Positions 1 to 6,019 of a stretch of DNA of 6,253 nt are shown one piece after another. The notes under the pieces were generated by a model. That model searched no databases, had not been told where the DNA came from, and saw nothing but the letters and a program-made list of their open reading frames with translations. The stretch comes from Bacteriovoracaceae bacterium (GTDB lineage Bacteria > Bdellovibrionota > Bacteriovoracia > Bacteriovoracales > Bacteriovoracaceae), in the NCBI GenBank assembly GCA_947448095.1, contig CANFNN010000177.1, forward strand, positions 1-6,253. The letters are read 5' to 3'. Position 1 is the stretch's first letter; each line of letters begins with the position of its first letter. A program made the translations under genes and the position numbers.

Positions 1-938
1 ATAATAGTCAGTGATCCACCGTTTTCAATGTTACGAGCAGCCCCGAAAAATCTCTTCGGTTTATGAAGGGCATTGGAATCCACACCACCGGAAAGGATTT
101 TTCCAGATGGTGGAACAACAGTGTTGTAGGCACGGGCCAGACGAGTGATTGAATCGAGAAGAATTACTACATTTTGCTTGGCCTCAACGAGACGTTTAGC
201 TTTTTCAATAACCATCTCAGCGACTTGTACGTGACGAGTTGCTGGTTCATCAAATGTTGAAGAAACAACTTCAGCACGAACGTTACGTTTCATATCTGTA
301 ACTTCTTCTGGACGCTCATCAATCAACAGAACGATAAGTTTTGTATCAGGATGGTTATCAGAAATTGAGTTAGCAATTTCCTGCATCAGCATGGTTTTAC
401 CAGCTTTAGGTGGAGCAACGATCAAACAACGCTGACCGAAACCTTGAGGGACAAACATATCAATCACTCGAGTCGAGTAATTAGTAGGTTTAGATTCAAG
501 ATTAATTTTTTGTTCAGGATAAAGCGGAGTTAAGTTATCAAACAAAACTGTTGAACGGTGCTGTTCAGGATCACGAAAGTTAATATGATTCACTTTCAAA
601 AGAGCAAAATAACGTTCCCCTTCTTTAGGAGTACGAATTTGGCCTTCAATCGTATCTCCAGTTCTCAAACCAAAGCGGCGGATCTGTGAAGGAGAAACGT
701 AGATATCATCAGCACCAGGAAGGTAGTTATATGAAGGAGATCTTAGAAAACCAAAACCATCCGGAAGGATTTCCAGAACACCGTCTCCAAAAATCTCTTC
801 ATTCTCTTTAGAATGTTTAGTCAGGAGAGAAAAAATAATCTCATGCTTTTTGAGACCGGCGGCATTTTCAATCTCGCCCTCTTCAGCCATTTTGGTTAGT
901 TCTTCGATGTTTTTTTCACGCAATCCGCTCAGATGCAT
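1..938 (-). CDS. rho: Transcription termination factor Rho, N-terminal 312 residues (3' end cut off by window edge)
   Basis: Rho is the hexameric RNA-dependent ATPase that loads on nascent, untranslated RNA and pulls it from RNA polymerase. Translation of the minus strand gives 312 codons that align closely with my memory of E. coli Rho (about 419 residues), so roughly the last quarter is missing. Visible elements are the N-terminal helical region (about 1-47), the cold-shock-like RNA-binding fold with DGFGFLRSP (60-68) and YVSPSQIRRF (80-89), Walker A APPKAGKT (175-182, catalytic K181), LLIDERPEEV (204-213), Walker B VVILLD (257-262) and the Q-loop SGKILSGG (278-285). The ATG at 938-936 is preceded by GGAG at 947-944 (5-nt gap). 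An in-frame TAA at 959-957 excludes a longer protein. There is no large N-terminal insertion. The gene has its own promoter and leader, described separately. Confidence 0.98.
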   Translation of the reverse strand, partial: MHLSGLREKNIEELTKMAEEGEIENAAGLKKHEIIFSLLTKHSKENEEIFGDGVLEILPDGFGFLRSPSYNYLPGADDIYVSPSQIRRFGLRTGDTIEGQIRTPKEGERYFALLKVNHINFRDPEQHRSTVLFDNLTPLYPEQKINLESKPTNYSTRVIDMFVPQGFGQRCLIVAPPKAGKTMLMQEIANSISDNHPDTKLIVLLIDERPEEVTDMKRNVRAEVVSSTFDEPATRHVQVAEMVIEKAKRLVEAKQNVVILLDSITRLARAYNTVVPPSGKILSGGVDSNALHKPKRFFGAARNIENGGSLTI

Positions 939-1010
939 TTGGACTCCACGGTAATGTTAATTGATTTTCTTTTTGTATCGATCATTAGTTTTGAATTTTT
1001 GGGAATTTGT

Positions 1011-1028
1011 ATTCTCGATTTCGAGAAC
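1011..1028 (-). promoter_or_regulatory. Hairpin in the rho 5' leader
   Basis: On the minus strand UUCUCG and CGAGAA form a perfect 6-bp stem around an AAAU loop, with a possible closing G·U pair. It lies about 25 nt after the predicted rho transcription start and 73 nt before the start codon. The RNA between it and the start codon is A-rich and G-poor, hence likely unstructured. E. coli rho is autoregulated by termination in its leader. A similar role here is inference only, and no poly-U tract follows the stem, so it is not an intrinsic terminator. Confidence 0.45.
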
Positions 1029-1049
1029 TAAATGCGAAACAACTTCTTG

Positions 1050-1089
1050 AATTGACTTAATTTTATCTTTTCAGACAAAGAAGTCAATT
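1050..1089. repeat. Perfect 9-bp inverted repeat spanning the rho promoter
   Basis: AATTGACTT (1050-1058) and AAGTCAATT (1081-1089) are exact reverse complements separated by 22 bp, a centre-to-centre distance of 31 bp or about three helical turns. The right arm contains the rho -35 element and the left arm lies at the expected transcription start, so the -10 box sits between the arms. Such a layout suits a dimeric regulator or simple repression. No known binding family is recognised. Confidence 0.5.
1060..1087 (-). promoter_or_regulatory. Predicted sigma70-type promoter of rho
   Basis: Read on the minus strand, TTGACT (1087-1082) is followed after 16 bp by TAAAAT (1065-1060). These match the TTGACA and TATAAT consensus at 5 of 6 positions each. 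Transcription would start near 1053, giving a leader of about 115 nt. It lies between the YHS lipoprotein gene and rho, so rho can be expressed independently of the upstream gene. Confidence 0.65.
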
Positions 1090-1131
1090 TTTTGTTTTCT
1101 CAAGAGTTTTAATTTAATAATATCAATGCGT

Positions 1132-1155
1132 TAGGGCTCCCGTGTAGGAGCCCCA
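1132..1155 (-). terminator. GC-rich hairpin, probable end of the YHS lipoprotein transcript
   Basis: GGGCTCC (1134-1140) and GGAGCCC (1147-1153) make a perfect 7-bp stem with a 6-nt loop, extended by one G·U and one U-A pair in the minus-strand RNA. It begins about 11 nt after the lipoprotein stop codon, and the surroundings are very AT-rich. The RNA downstream on the minus strand lacks a clean U run, so it is a weak intrinsic terminator, or a 3' stabilising or processing hairpin. Confidence 0.5.
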
Positions 1156-1165
1156 TATTTAAATC

Positions 1166-1495
1166 TTATTTGATTCTATCAACAGCTTCCAGAGATTCCC
1201 ATTGAGCATCAGCTTTTTTAATATGGTCATCTATTTTAGACATGAATGAGTCACGGGCCTCAGTTGAAGAAAAGACGTAATGCTTACCCTTATACTCTAA
1301 CTTATATTGATGATCGCCCTTCACCTTAGCTTTATTGGTTAATCCCATTGGGCAATGGCCATCATAAGCGAGGGCCGGCTTGACAGTTTTACTACATGAT
1401 TCAGTTTTCGCACAAGACGACTTATCTGCGCACATTTTTTTATGAGAGCAAGCAGCGAAGTTAAGTAACAAACATAAACTTAATAGGAATCTCAT
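1166..1495 (-). CDS. Small Cys-rich lipoprotein with a YHS-like domain
   Basis: The 109-residue protein begins with a lipoprotein signal peptide: MRF, a Leu-rich core, then FAAC with the lipidated Cys at residue 16. It should therefore be anchored in the cell envelope. A short linker holds C22, C28 and C34, evenly spaced (C-x5-C-x5-C). Residues 44-100 resemble YHS-domain proteins: YDGHCPMGLTNKAKVKGD, then LEYKGKHYVFSSTEARDSF, then a Lys-rich helix. YHS domains are often found with metal transport and reductases and are thought to bind metal. Here only one Cys of the domain remains (C48), and the site after YVF is SS rather than Cys. The ATG at 1495 is chosen over in-frame upstream starts because AGGAG lies 5 nt before it (1505-1501) and the signal peptide starts there. 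The function is unknown; metal binding is inference. The gene is divergent from dinB and ends upstream of the rho promoter. Confidence 0.85.
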   Translation of the reverse strand: MRFLLSLCLLLNFAACSHKKMCADKSSCAKTESCSKTVKPALAYDGHCPMGLTNKAKVKGDHQYKLEYKGKHYVFSSTEARDSFMSKIDDHIKKADAQWESLEAVDRIK

Positions 1496-1566
1496 GATTT
1501 CTCCTGTTGAAATTGCATCGGGATCGAAATGATTTAGGCATTGTAGTCCAATAAATCCAACTGCGT

Positions 1567-1595
1567 AAAATATTAATATCACGATATATAGACAA
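1567..1595 (-). promoter_or_regulatory. Predicted promoter of the YHS-like lipoprotein gene
   Basis: On the minus strand TTGTCT (1595-1590) is followed after exactly 17 bp by TATTTT (1572-1567), giving a start near 1560 and a 5' UTR of about 65 nt. It lies in the 127-bp divergent spacer shared with dinB. A plus-strand dinB promoter must overlap it; the best plus-strand guess, TTGTAG (1541) with TAAAAT (1566), has a poor 19-bp spacer and is not annotated separately. Confidence 0.5.
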
Positions 1596-1622
1596 CGCGT
1601 ACCTTTTCCGTACACTAAGTCT

Positions 1623-2672
1623 ATGCGAAAAATCATCCACGTCGATATGGACGCCTTCTTCGCCGCTGTTGAAATGCGGGACAACCCCCATCTCAGAAAT
1701 GTCCCCATGGCCGTAGGTGGAGCTTCTGATAAGCGGGGTGTTCTCTCTACATCAAATTACGAAGCTCGAAAATACGGAGTAAAGTCCGCCATGGCCACTG
1801 CTCACGCGATGAAACTTTGTCCGCAATTAGTATTAGTGAGACCAAACTTTAAAAAATACTCAGAGGCTTCAGAAAAGATATTTGAAATTTTTCACGAATA
1901 CTCTGATTTGGTTGAGGGTCTCTCTCTCGACGAAGCTTTCATAGATGTAACGGATTCAAAATTATTGAACGGCTCTGCGACTTTAATCGCCAGAGAAATT
2001 CGCCAACAGATATTTGATCGAACAGGTCTCACCGCTTCGGCCGGAATTGGTCCCAATAAACTTATTGCAAAACTTGCAAGCGACATTAATAAGCCCAATG
2101 GTATTTTTACCGTTGCTCCTCATCAAGTAGAATTTTTCATAGCTCAAATGCCAATTGAAAGAATATGGGGCGTTGGTAAAGTGACTGCCAAGAGAATGCA
2201 TGAATTGGGCATTAAAACTTGTCTGGATATGCAACCCTACACTCGCTTGGACTTAATTCATCTTTTTGGCAAATTTGGAGAGATGCTCTTTGACTTTTGC
2301 CGAGGTCAAGATGAGCGTGAGGTAGAAACTGAATATGAGCGAAAATCTCTAGGAACCGAGGAGACTTTTGGACAGGACCTTTCGAGCTTTGAAGAAATGA
2401 AGCAACACGTGGCCCGCATGTTTCAAGAAGTCAAAGAAGCCCTCGAAGGCTATCAGGACAAAACAGTTAAAAATCTTCACATCAAAATCAAATACTTTGA
2501 TTTTAAGCAGACCACAATTGAAAGACAGCTCCCCATGACTGAAGAGAATTGTTTGCTACTTTTGGAAGAACGGTGGTGCCAGGACCCAAGACCAGTTCGA
2601 CTCTTAGGTGTCGGAGTCAAGTTTACAGATTCTAAAGTCCCAAATGATTTTCAACTTCCGCTTTTGACTTAA
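1623..2672 (+). CDS. dinB: DNA polymerase IV (Y-family translesion polymerase)
   Basis: Pol IV is an error-prone polymerase without proofreading that copies past damaged template, notably N2-dG adducts, in the cytoplasm. The 349-residue protein has the E. coli length (about 351) and numbering. The N-terminal HVDMDAFFA carries metal ligands D8 and D10 and the steric-gate F13. SLDEAF carries D103 and E104. The palm/fingers signature ASAGIGPNKLIAKLAS follows at 138-153, a helix-hairpin-helix thumb (WGVGKVTAKRM) at 182-192, and the little finger from RKSLGTEETF (240) to RLLGVGV (326-332). The tail QLPLL (344-348) fits a beta-clamp binding motif. The start matches the universal family N-terminus. 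The upstream sequence has only a weak TAAG and no clear Shine-Dalgarno. It is the first gene of a probable operon with ruvX and mltG. No LexA box of the TTAC-N3-GTAA or CTGT-N8-ACAG type is visible upstream. Confidence 0.97.
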   Translation: MRKIIHVDMDAFFAAVEMRDNPHLRNVPMAVGGASDKRGVLSTSNYEARKYGVKSAMATAHAMKLCPQLVLVRPNFKKYSEASEKIFEIFHEYSDLVEGLSLDEAFIDVTDSKLLNGSATLIAREIRQQIFDRTGLTASAGIGPNKLIAKLASDINKPNGIFTVAPHQVEFFIAQMPIERIWGVGKVTAKRMHELGIKTCLDMQPYTRLDLIHLFGKFGEMLFDFCRGQDEREVETEYERKSLGTEETFGQDLSSFEEMKQHVARMFQEVKEALEGYQDKTVKNLHIKIKYFDFKQTTIERQLPMTEENCLLLLEERWCQDPRPVRLLGVGVKFTDSKVPNDFQLPLLT

Positions 2673-2699
2673 GGGATATGATTAAGTACATATTTCCTA

Positions 2700-3173
2700 A
2701 TGAATGAGTTTCACCTCCCAACCAATCATCCCCTACATCTAAAAACGATCCTCGCGATGGATTTTGGCCAAAAGTTTATTGGTGTTGCTACTTACTGCGT
2801 GAACCGTGACCCTTACCCAACTCCTTATGGCCGAATTGCGAATAAGGGTAATGAAATAGTCCTGAAAGAATTAAAGACGATTCTGGACAACGAATGCGTG
2901 GAATTTGTAGTCATTGGCTTGCCTTATTTAACTGATGGAAAAAGAACGGCTTCGACAGAAAGGGCCCAAGCTTTTGTAGATATGATACGTGAGCAAATAA
3001 GTCAGCCAGTCGAAGATCAGGATGAAACTTTATCTACTTTTGAAGCTGAATCCCGAATGAAAAACTCTCCACAGTATAATTTTCAAGTCGATCTATCTCA
3101 AATAGACGCCGTTTCGGCCTGTGTAATTTTAGAAGATTTTATTCGGCGCAAGAAAGCGAATCCTGCCTTATAA
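2700..3173 (+). CDS. ruvX: RuvX/YqgF-type putative Holliday junction resolvase
   Basis: This RNase H-fold nuclease family is linked to Holliday-junction resolution and, in E. coli, to pre-16S rRNA 5' end processing; it acts in the cytoplasm. The 157 residues show the family motifs in order: ILAMDFGQKFIGVA (17-30, metal ligand D21), VIGLPYLTDGKRTAST (71-86), DETLSTFEAE (108-117) with acidic D108/E109, and IDAVSACVILEDFI (135-148, D136). The usual DER in the third motif reads DET here; the acidic residues are kept. About 14 extra residues precede the first beta strand. ATG 2700 is chosen because the next in-frame Met (residue 20) lies inside that strand and would break the fold. No Shine-Dalgarno precedes it. 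It lies 27 nt after dinB and 9 nt before mltG, so it is almost certainly co-transcribed. As I recall, B. subtilis also has ruvX (yrrK) near mltG (yrrL). Confidence 0.92.
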   Translation: MNEFHLPTNHPLHLKTILAMDFGQKFIGVATYCVNRDPYPTPYGRIANKGNEIVLKELKTILDNECVEFVVIGLPYLTDGKRTASTERAQAFVDMIREQISQPVEDQDETLSTFEAESRMKNSPQYNFQVDLSQIDAVSACVILEDFIRRKKANPAL

Positions 3174-3182
3174 TATCAGCCT

Positions 3183-4208
3183 ATGATAAAAAAACTCCTC
3201 ATTTCTTTAGTCGTTGTAGGCCTACTCAGTCTCATTAGTGTGGGTGCCTACTTAGGTTATTATTTCACTCGAACCTATCAAGGGGCCGATACAAACTTTG
3301 TGGTTGAAAACGGCGATACGTTTGGCAGAATTAACCAACGCCTCTTCAACCAAGGCTTTATTTCAGATAAACGCATTTTTCATTACCTCGCAAAATACAA
3401 AAATGTGATGAACAAATTTCGCGCCGGCAGTTACACCATTACTCATGGTTCAACAATGACTACGGCATTGGATACACTGGTCTATGGCCAACCAAACCTT
3501 ACGAGCATAACGATCCCTGAAGGGAAAAATATGTACGAAGTAGCAAAGCTGCTTGAAGCCGCAGGAATAACAACTGCTACTGAATTTTTAGCGGTCGCCC
3601 AGAATCAAGACTTCATTTCTCAATTAAGTATTAACAGCACAACTCTTGAGGGGTATCTCTTTCCCGAAACTTATCGATTCGCTCCGAATACCCCTGCTAA
3701 AACAGTCGCAAGAACCATGATTGAGTTATTTAATAAGAAAACGGAATCTCTAGATTTCACTCACCCTTTTTTAAATAAACATCAGGTGATCATTTTGGCT
3801 TCAGTTGTAGAAAAAGAGACTGGCGCGAAAATAGAGCGACCTGCGATTGCGGGAGTCTTCACGAATCGCCTGAAAAAAAGAATGAGATTAGAATCTGATC
3901 CCACGACAATCTACGGGATCTGGACTCGCTACACAGGAAACATTAAAAAAGCTGATCTCTTAGAAGTCACTCCCTACAACACTTATAAAATCCCTGCTCT
4001 TCCTCAAGGCCCGATTTCAAACCCAAGTCTTGAAGCCATTCAAGCAGTTTTAAAGCCAGATGGTCATGAATACCTATTCTTTGTGAGTAAAAATGATGGC
4101 ACTCATGAATTCACCAAAACATATAAAGATCATCTAGAAGCCGTGGATAATTTTCAGAGGAATACAAAAGCCAGACAAGGCAAGAGCTGGAGAAACCTAA
4201 AGCAGTGA
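3183..4208 (+). CDS. mltG: Endolytic murein transglycosylase MltG (YceG-like)
   Basis: MltG is an inner-membrane enzyme that cuts nascent glycan strands within the chain, leaving a 1,6-anhydro end, and is thought to set glycan length during cell-wall synthesis. The 341-residue protein has a typical family length. It has a short KK n-region and one membrane segment (about 5-27), then a periplasmic LysM-like subdomain (about 38-88, VVENGDTFGRI). The catalytic domain includes IPEGKNMYEVA (111-121), LEGYLFPETYRF (155-166), ASVVEKETG (206-214, containing the catalytic Glu), RLESDPTTIYG (235-245) and YNTYKIPALPQGPISNPS (265-282). The ATG lies 9 nt after the ruvX stop with no visible Shine-Dalgarno, so translation may be coupled to ruvX. 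The 3' end overlaps the convergent lipoprotein gene by 12 bp, leaving no room for a terminator between them. Confidence 0.96.
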   Translation: MIKKLLISLVVVGLLSLISVGAYLGYYFTRTYQGADTNFVVENGDTFGRINQRLFNQGFISDKRIFHYLAKYKNVMNKFRAGSYTITHGSTMTTALDTLVYGQPNLTSITIPEGKNMYEVAKLLEAAGITTATEFLAVAQNQDFISQLSINSTTLEGYLFPETYRFAPNTPAKTVARTMIELFNKKTESLDFTHPFLNKHQVIILASVVEKETGAKIERPAIAGVFTNRLKKRMRLESDPTTIYGIWTRYTGNIKKADLLEVTPYNTYKIPALPQGPISNPSLEAIQAVLKPDGHEYLFFVSKNDGTHEFTKTYKDHLEAVDNFQRNTKARQGKSWRNLKQ

Positions 4209-5501
4209 ACCACAGTTTTCAGATAAGTTTTGGAACGTTCGTGTAGGTCCGTCCGCCCAAACAAATACCGTAGCTTCTTTAGAGTTTCTTAAAATGCTAG
4301 GCTTAAACTGAAAGTTCGTTGGAATGGAGTTACGAAGTGTTTCCATCGAAAACAGTCTCCCGAATTCATTCATCGATTTTTTAATTTTCATTTCAGGTAA
4401 TTCTAAATTGAAAGTAAAAGGCTTGGTGTTATTAAACTCGCCAATCCAATTTGAGACATTCTTAAAACATTTCGGCACAACGGTTAAGTGATAAGCTTCA
4501 TCCGCTACCGCTGTTAGTTCGACCGACATTTTCAAATAACGGTTTTTTTCATTTAAGGCATGCTCAACTCGCTGGACCGAAGCCTTGAACAAGTTTGCCT
4601 CATTAATAAGATTACTCTGCCCCATATCATAAGAATTGATATCGAGCTTTTTATTACACTCATCTTCGTTAAGCACGTCCTGTTCCGGATAAATTGGCGC
4701 ACAGGCATAGTTAGAAACGTGAACAAGAGATTTCAAAGGACGCTCAAGAATTCTCATGGAAATGACTTCATCGATTTGTGCTTTGGCGACCGGCCTTGAA
4801 ATGAGGCCTCTTACCTTGCCACGGTAATCAAGAATGGGAGAGCCCCCATTACCTTCACTGAATTCACAACCCGCCATCAGCATGACTGGGGAAGATTGAT
4901 TGATCGCAAGGGGATTAAAATAAGAATTGTGTATAGATTGGCAGTTTTCAGACTTCCGGATGATACCTTGATATTCATCTATCTGATCAACACTCCATGT
5001 ATAGAATTTATCCATGTCATCCATACCACTTCGGCTCGGAGTAACGTTTCGTCGGTAAACATTCTTAGGCAATTGAATATAGGCAATGTCACTTCGCCAT
5101 AGGTAGGGCTCTTTTGAATTTAACTGAGAGACCTCAAGGACTTTTTGGCATCCAACCTTAAGAGGCTTATCGTTTGATTGAGCAAAAAAGAAAAAAATAT
5201 CTCCCCCGCAACCAATGTCCTTAATTCTTAAGCGCTCTGGTAAACAGCTGCTAGCGGTCACGACGACATTATCGTCGGTTAAAAAGCCTGTGCAAAATTT
5301 GAATTTATTTTTATCAAGGATCACAACCTTAGTCAGATAGCTTGGACAGGTGCTATCAGTTCCACCGCAAAAGAGCTCTTGCTTTGAGAGCTCAAGCTCT
5401 GTGTCTGAAATTTCGGGATTGGTGTATCCTGGAGTCTTTATCTTTTCTTCGTCTGCCTTTTTTCCACAACCTAGCGACAGCAAAGCGACGAGAGAAATCA
5501 A
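4197..5501 (-). CDS. Trypsin-fold lipoprotein, predicted inactive protease (pseudoprotease)
   Basis: From the TTG at 5501 the product has 434 residues. A hydrophobic stretch ends in LLSLGC (C12 as lipidated Cys), so it is a predicted envelope lipoprotein. Residues 45-265 follow the chymotrypsin/V8 fold: C70-TGFLTDDNVVVTASSC86 mirrors the CGGSL...VVTAAHC segment with its Cys pair, SDIAYIQL (137-144) carries the triad Asp (D138), and EGNGGSPILDYRGKVRGLIS (216-235) matches the GDSGGP/GNSGSP loop. The catalytic His is S85 and the catalytic Ser is G219; both codons were checked on the nucleotide strand (AGC and GGG). It should not work as a classical serine protease, so binding or inhibition is more likely. 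Residues about 300-434 form a C-terminal region I do not recognise. The start is uncertain: TTG gives only 11 residues before the Cys, ATT at 5537 with GGGAG 6 nt upstream gives a fuller signal peptide, and ATG 5508 would need a 1-nt frameshift. It follows the flavin-reductase-like gene closely, probably in one operon. Confidence 0.82.
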   Translation of the reverse strand: MISLVALLSLGCGKKADEEKIKTPGYTNPEISDTELELSKQELFCGGTDSTCPSYLTKVVILDKNKFKFCTGFLTDDNVVVTASSCLPERLRIKDIGCGGDIFFFFAQSNDKPLKVGCQKVLEVSQLNSKEPYLWRSDIAYIQLPKNVYRRNVTPSRSGMDDMDKFYTWSVDQIDEYQGIIRKSENCQSIHNSYFNPLAINQSSPVMLMAGCEFSEGNGGSPILDYRGKVRGLISRPVAKAQIDEVISMRILERPLKSLVHVSNYACAPIYPEQDVLNEDECNKKLDINSYDMGQSNLINEANLFKASVQRVEHALNEKNRYLKMSVELTAVADEAYHLTVVPKCFKNVSNWIGEFNNTKPFTFNLELPEMKIKKSMNEFGRLFSMETLRNSIPTNFQFKPSILRNSKEATVFVWADGPTRTFQNLSENCGSLL

Positions 5502-5532
5502 GGCGCATAAATAGGGACAGAGTTTCTGATTA

Positions 5533-6015
5533 TTAATAATCAGCTCCCGATTTACGGATATGAACCACCGGCTTACTTTCTGAGTTCATAATGTGAGAAG
5601 CTTTTACCTCTGCAAAGACTACTTCATGGTCCCCAGGTTTTGTAAAACTGGTCATCACGCATTCAATGGCAGCCTTGGCCTGATCTAAAATAACTCCATT
5701 AAACTCTCCCGCATGGTGGGGAATTTGACTGAAAGGATTTTGGGCAGGATCATAGCCTTTCCAAAAATGCTTCAAATAGGCTTTATCATGATCGCCCACG
5801 ATATTAATAACGAAGGGATTTCCTGATTTTATTAGATCATAGGCCGGGCGTCCTGGCTTAATAGCGAGACTTACAATTAACGGATTAAATGATATTTGTT
5901 GAACAAAGCTAGCAAGATAGCCATCGATTAATTGCGTTGATGGGTCACGAACTGTCACAATAAATAGACCTGACGGGATAAGTCCAACGGCGACGGCTTT
6001 GTCACTATGCATCAT
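5533..6015 (-). CDS. Flavin reductase-like, FMN-binding split-barrel protein
   Basis: The 160-residue protein matches the flavin reductase-like (FMN-binding split barrel) domain throughout. IPSGLFIVTV (13-22) is the first strand, and GYLASFVQQISFNPLIVSLAI (32-52) is the flavin-phosphate binding segment. NPFVINIVGDHDKAYLKHF (66-84), a region with C119 in a central strand, GDHEVVFAEV (128-137) and a terminal KPVVHIRKSGADY (148-160) follow. Members reduce or carry FMN/FAD with NAD(P)H, often for a partner monooxygenase or as a flavin-dependent oxidoreductase; the partner is not visible here. It has no signal peptide and so is cytoplasmic. Two adjacent ATGs (6015 and 6012) are possible. GAGGA (6023-6019) lies 3 nt from the first and 6 nt from the second, so the second may be the real start. 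Its stop codon overlaps the possible ATT start of the downstream lipoprotein gene. The upstream region carries two inverted repeats that suggest regulation. Confidence 0.88.
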   Translation of the reverse strand: MMHSDKAVAVGLIPSGLFIVTVRDPSTQLIDGYLASFVQQISFNPLIVSLAIKPGRPAYDLIKSGNPFVINIVGDHDKAYLKHFWKGYDPAQNPFSQIPHHAGEFNGVILDQAKAAIECVMTSFTKPGDHEVVFAEVKASHIMNSESKPVVHIRKSGADY

Positions 6016-6019
6016 AAGT

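Noticed and set aside
1496..1622. LexA operator for dinB
   Set aside because: No TTAC-N3-GTAA, GAAC-N4-GTTC or CTGT-N8-ACAG arrangement was found on reading the spacer on both strands.
1496..1708. In-frame 5' extension of the YHS lipoprotein frame up to an ATG at 1708
   Set aside because: It would add 71 residues overlapping the start of dinB. The ATG at 1495 has AGGAG at good spacing and begins a lipoprotein signal peptide.
1461..2234. Minus-strand open frames at 1461-1691, 1892-2098 and 1983-2234
   Set aside because: Two are antisense to dinB, whose motifs are certain; the other spans the dinB start and the divergent spacer. None has domain-like content or supporting signals.
2678..2707. 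Nine-codon reading frame with ATG at 2678 overlapping the ruvX start
   Set aside because: GGGA lies only 2 nt before the ATG, the peptide (MIKYIFPNE) has no recognisable feature, and such short frames arise by chance. A leader-peptide role cannot be supported.
2757..2759. Alternative shorter start of ruvX at the ATG at 2757
   Set aside because: It would remove the first beta strand (ILA) just before the catalytic DFG motif, and no Shine-Dalgarno precedes it.
4841..4843. S221 of the GNGGSP loop as a substitute catalytic Ser
   Set aside because: It aligns with the Gly/Ser position two residues after the nucleophile (as in GNSGSP of V8-type proteases), and the catalytic His is also absent, so a shifted triad is unlikely from sequence alone.
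4560..5536. Plus-strand open frames at 4560-4799, 4896-5102 and 5342-5536
   Set aside because: They lie opposite the trypsin-fold lipoprotein gene, lack ribosome-binding sites and show no protein-like motifs. They are antisense shadows.
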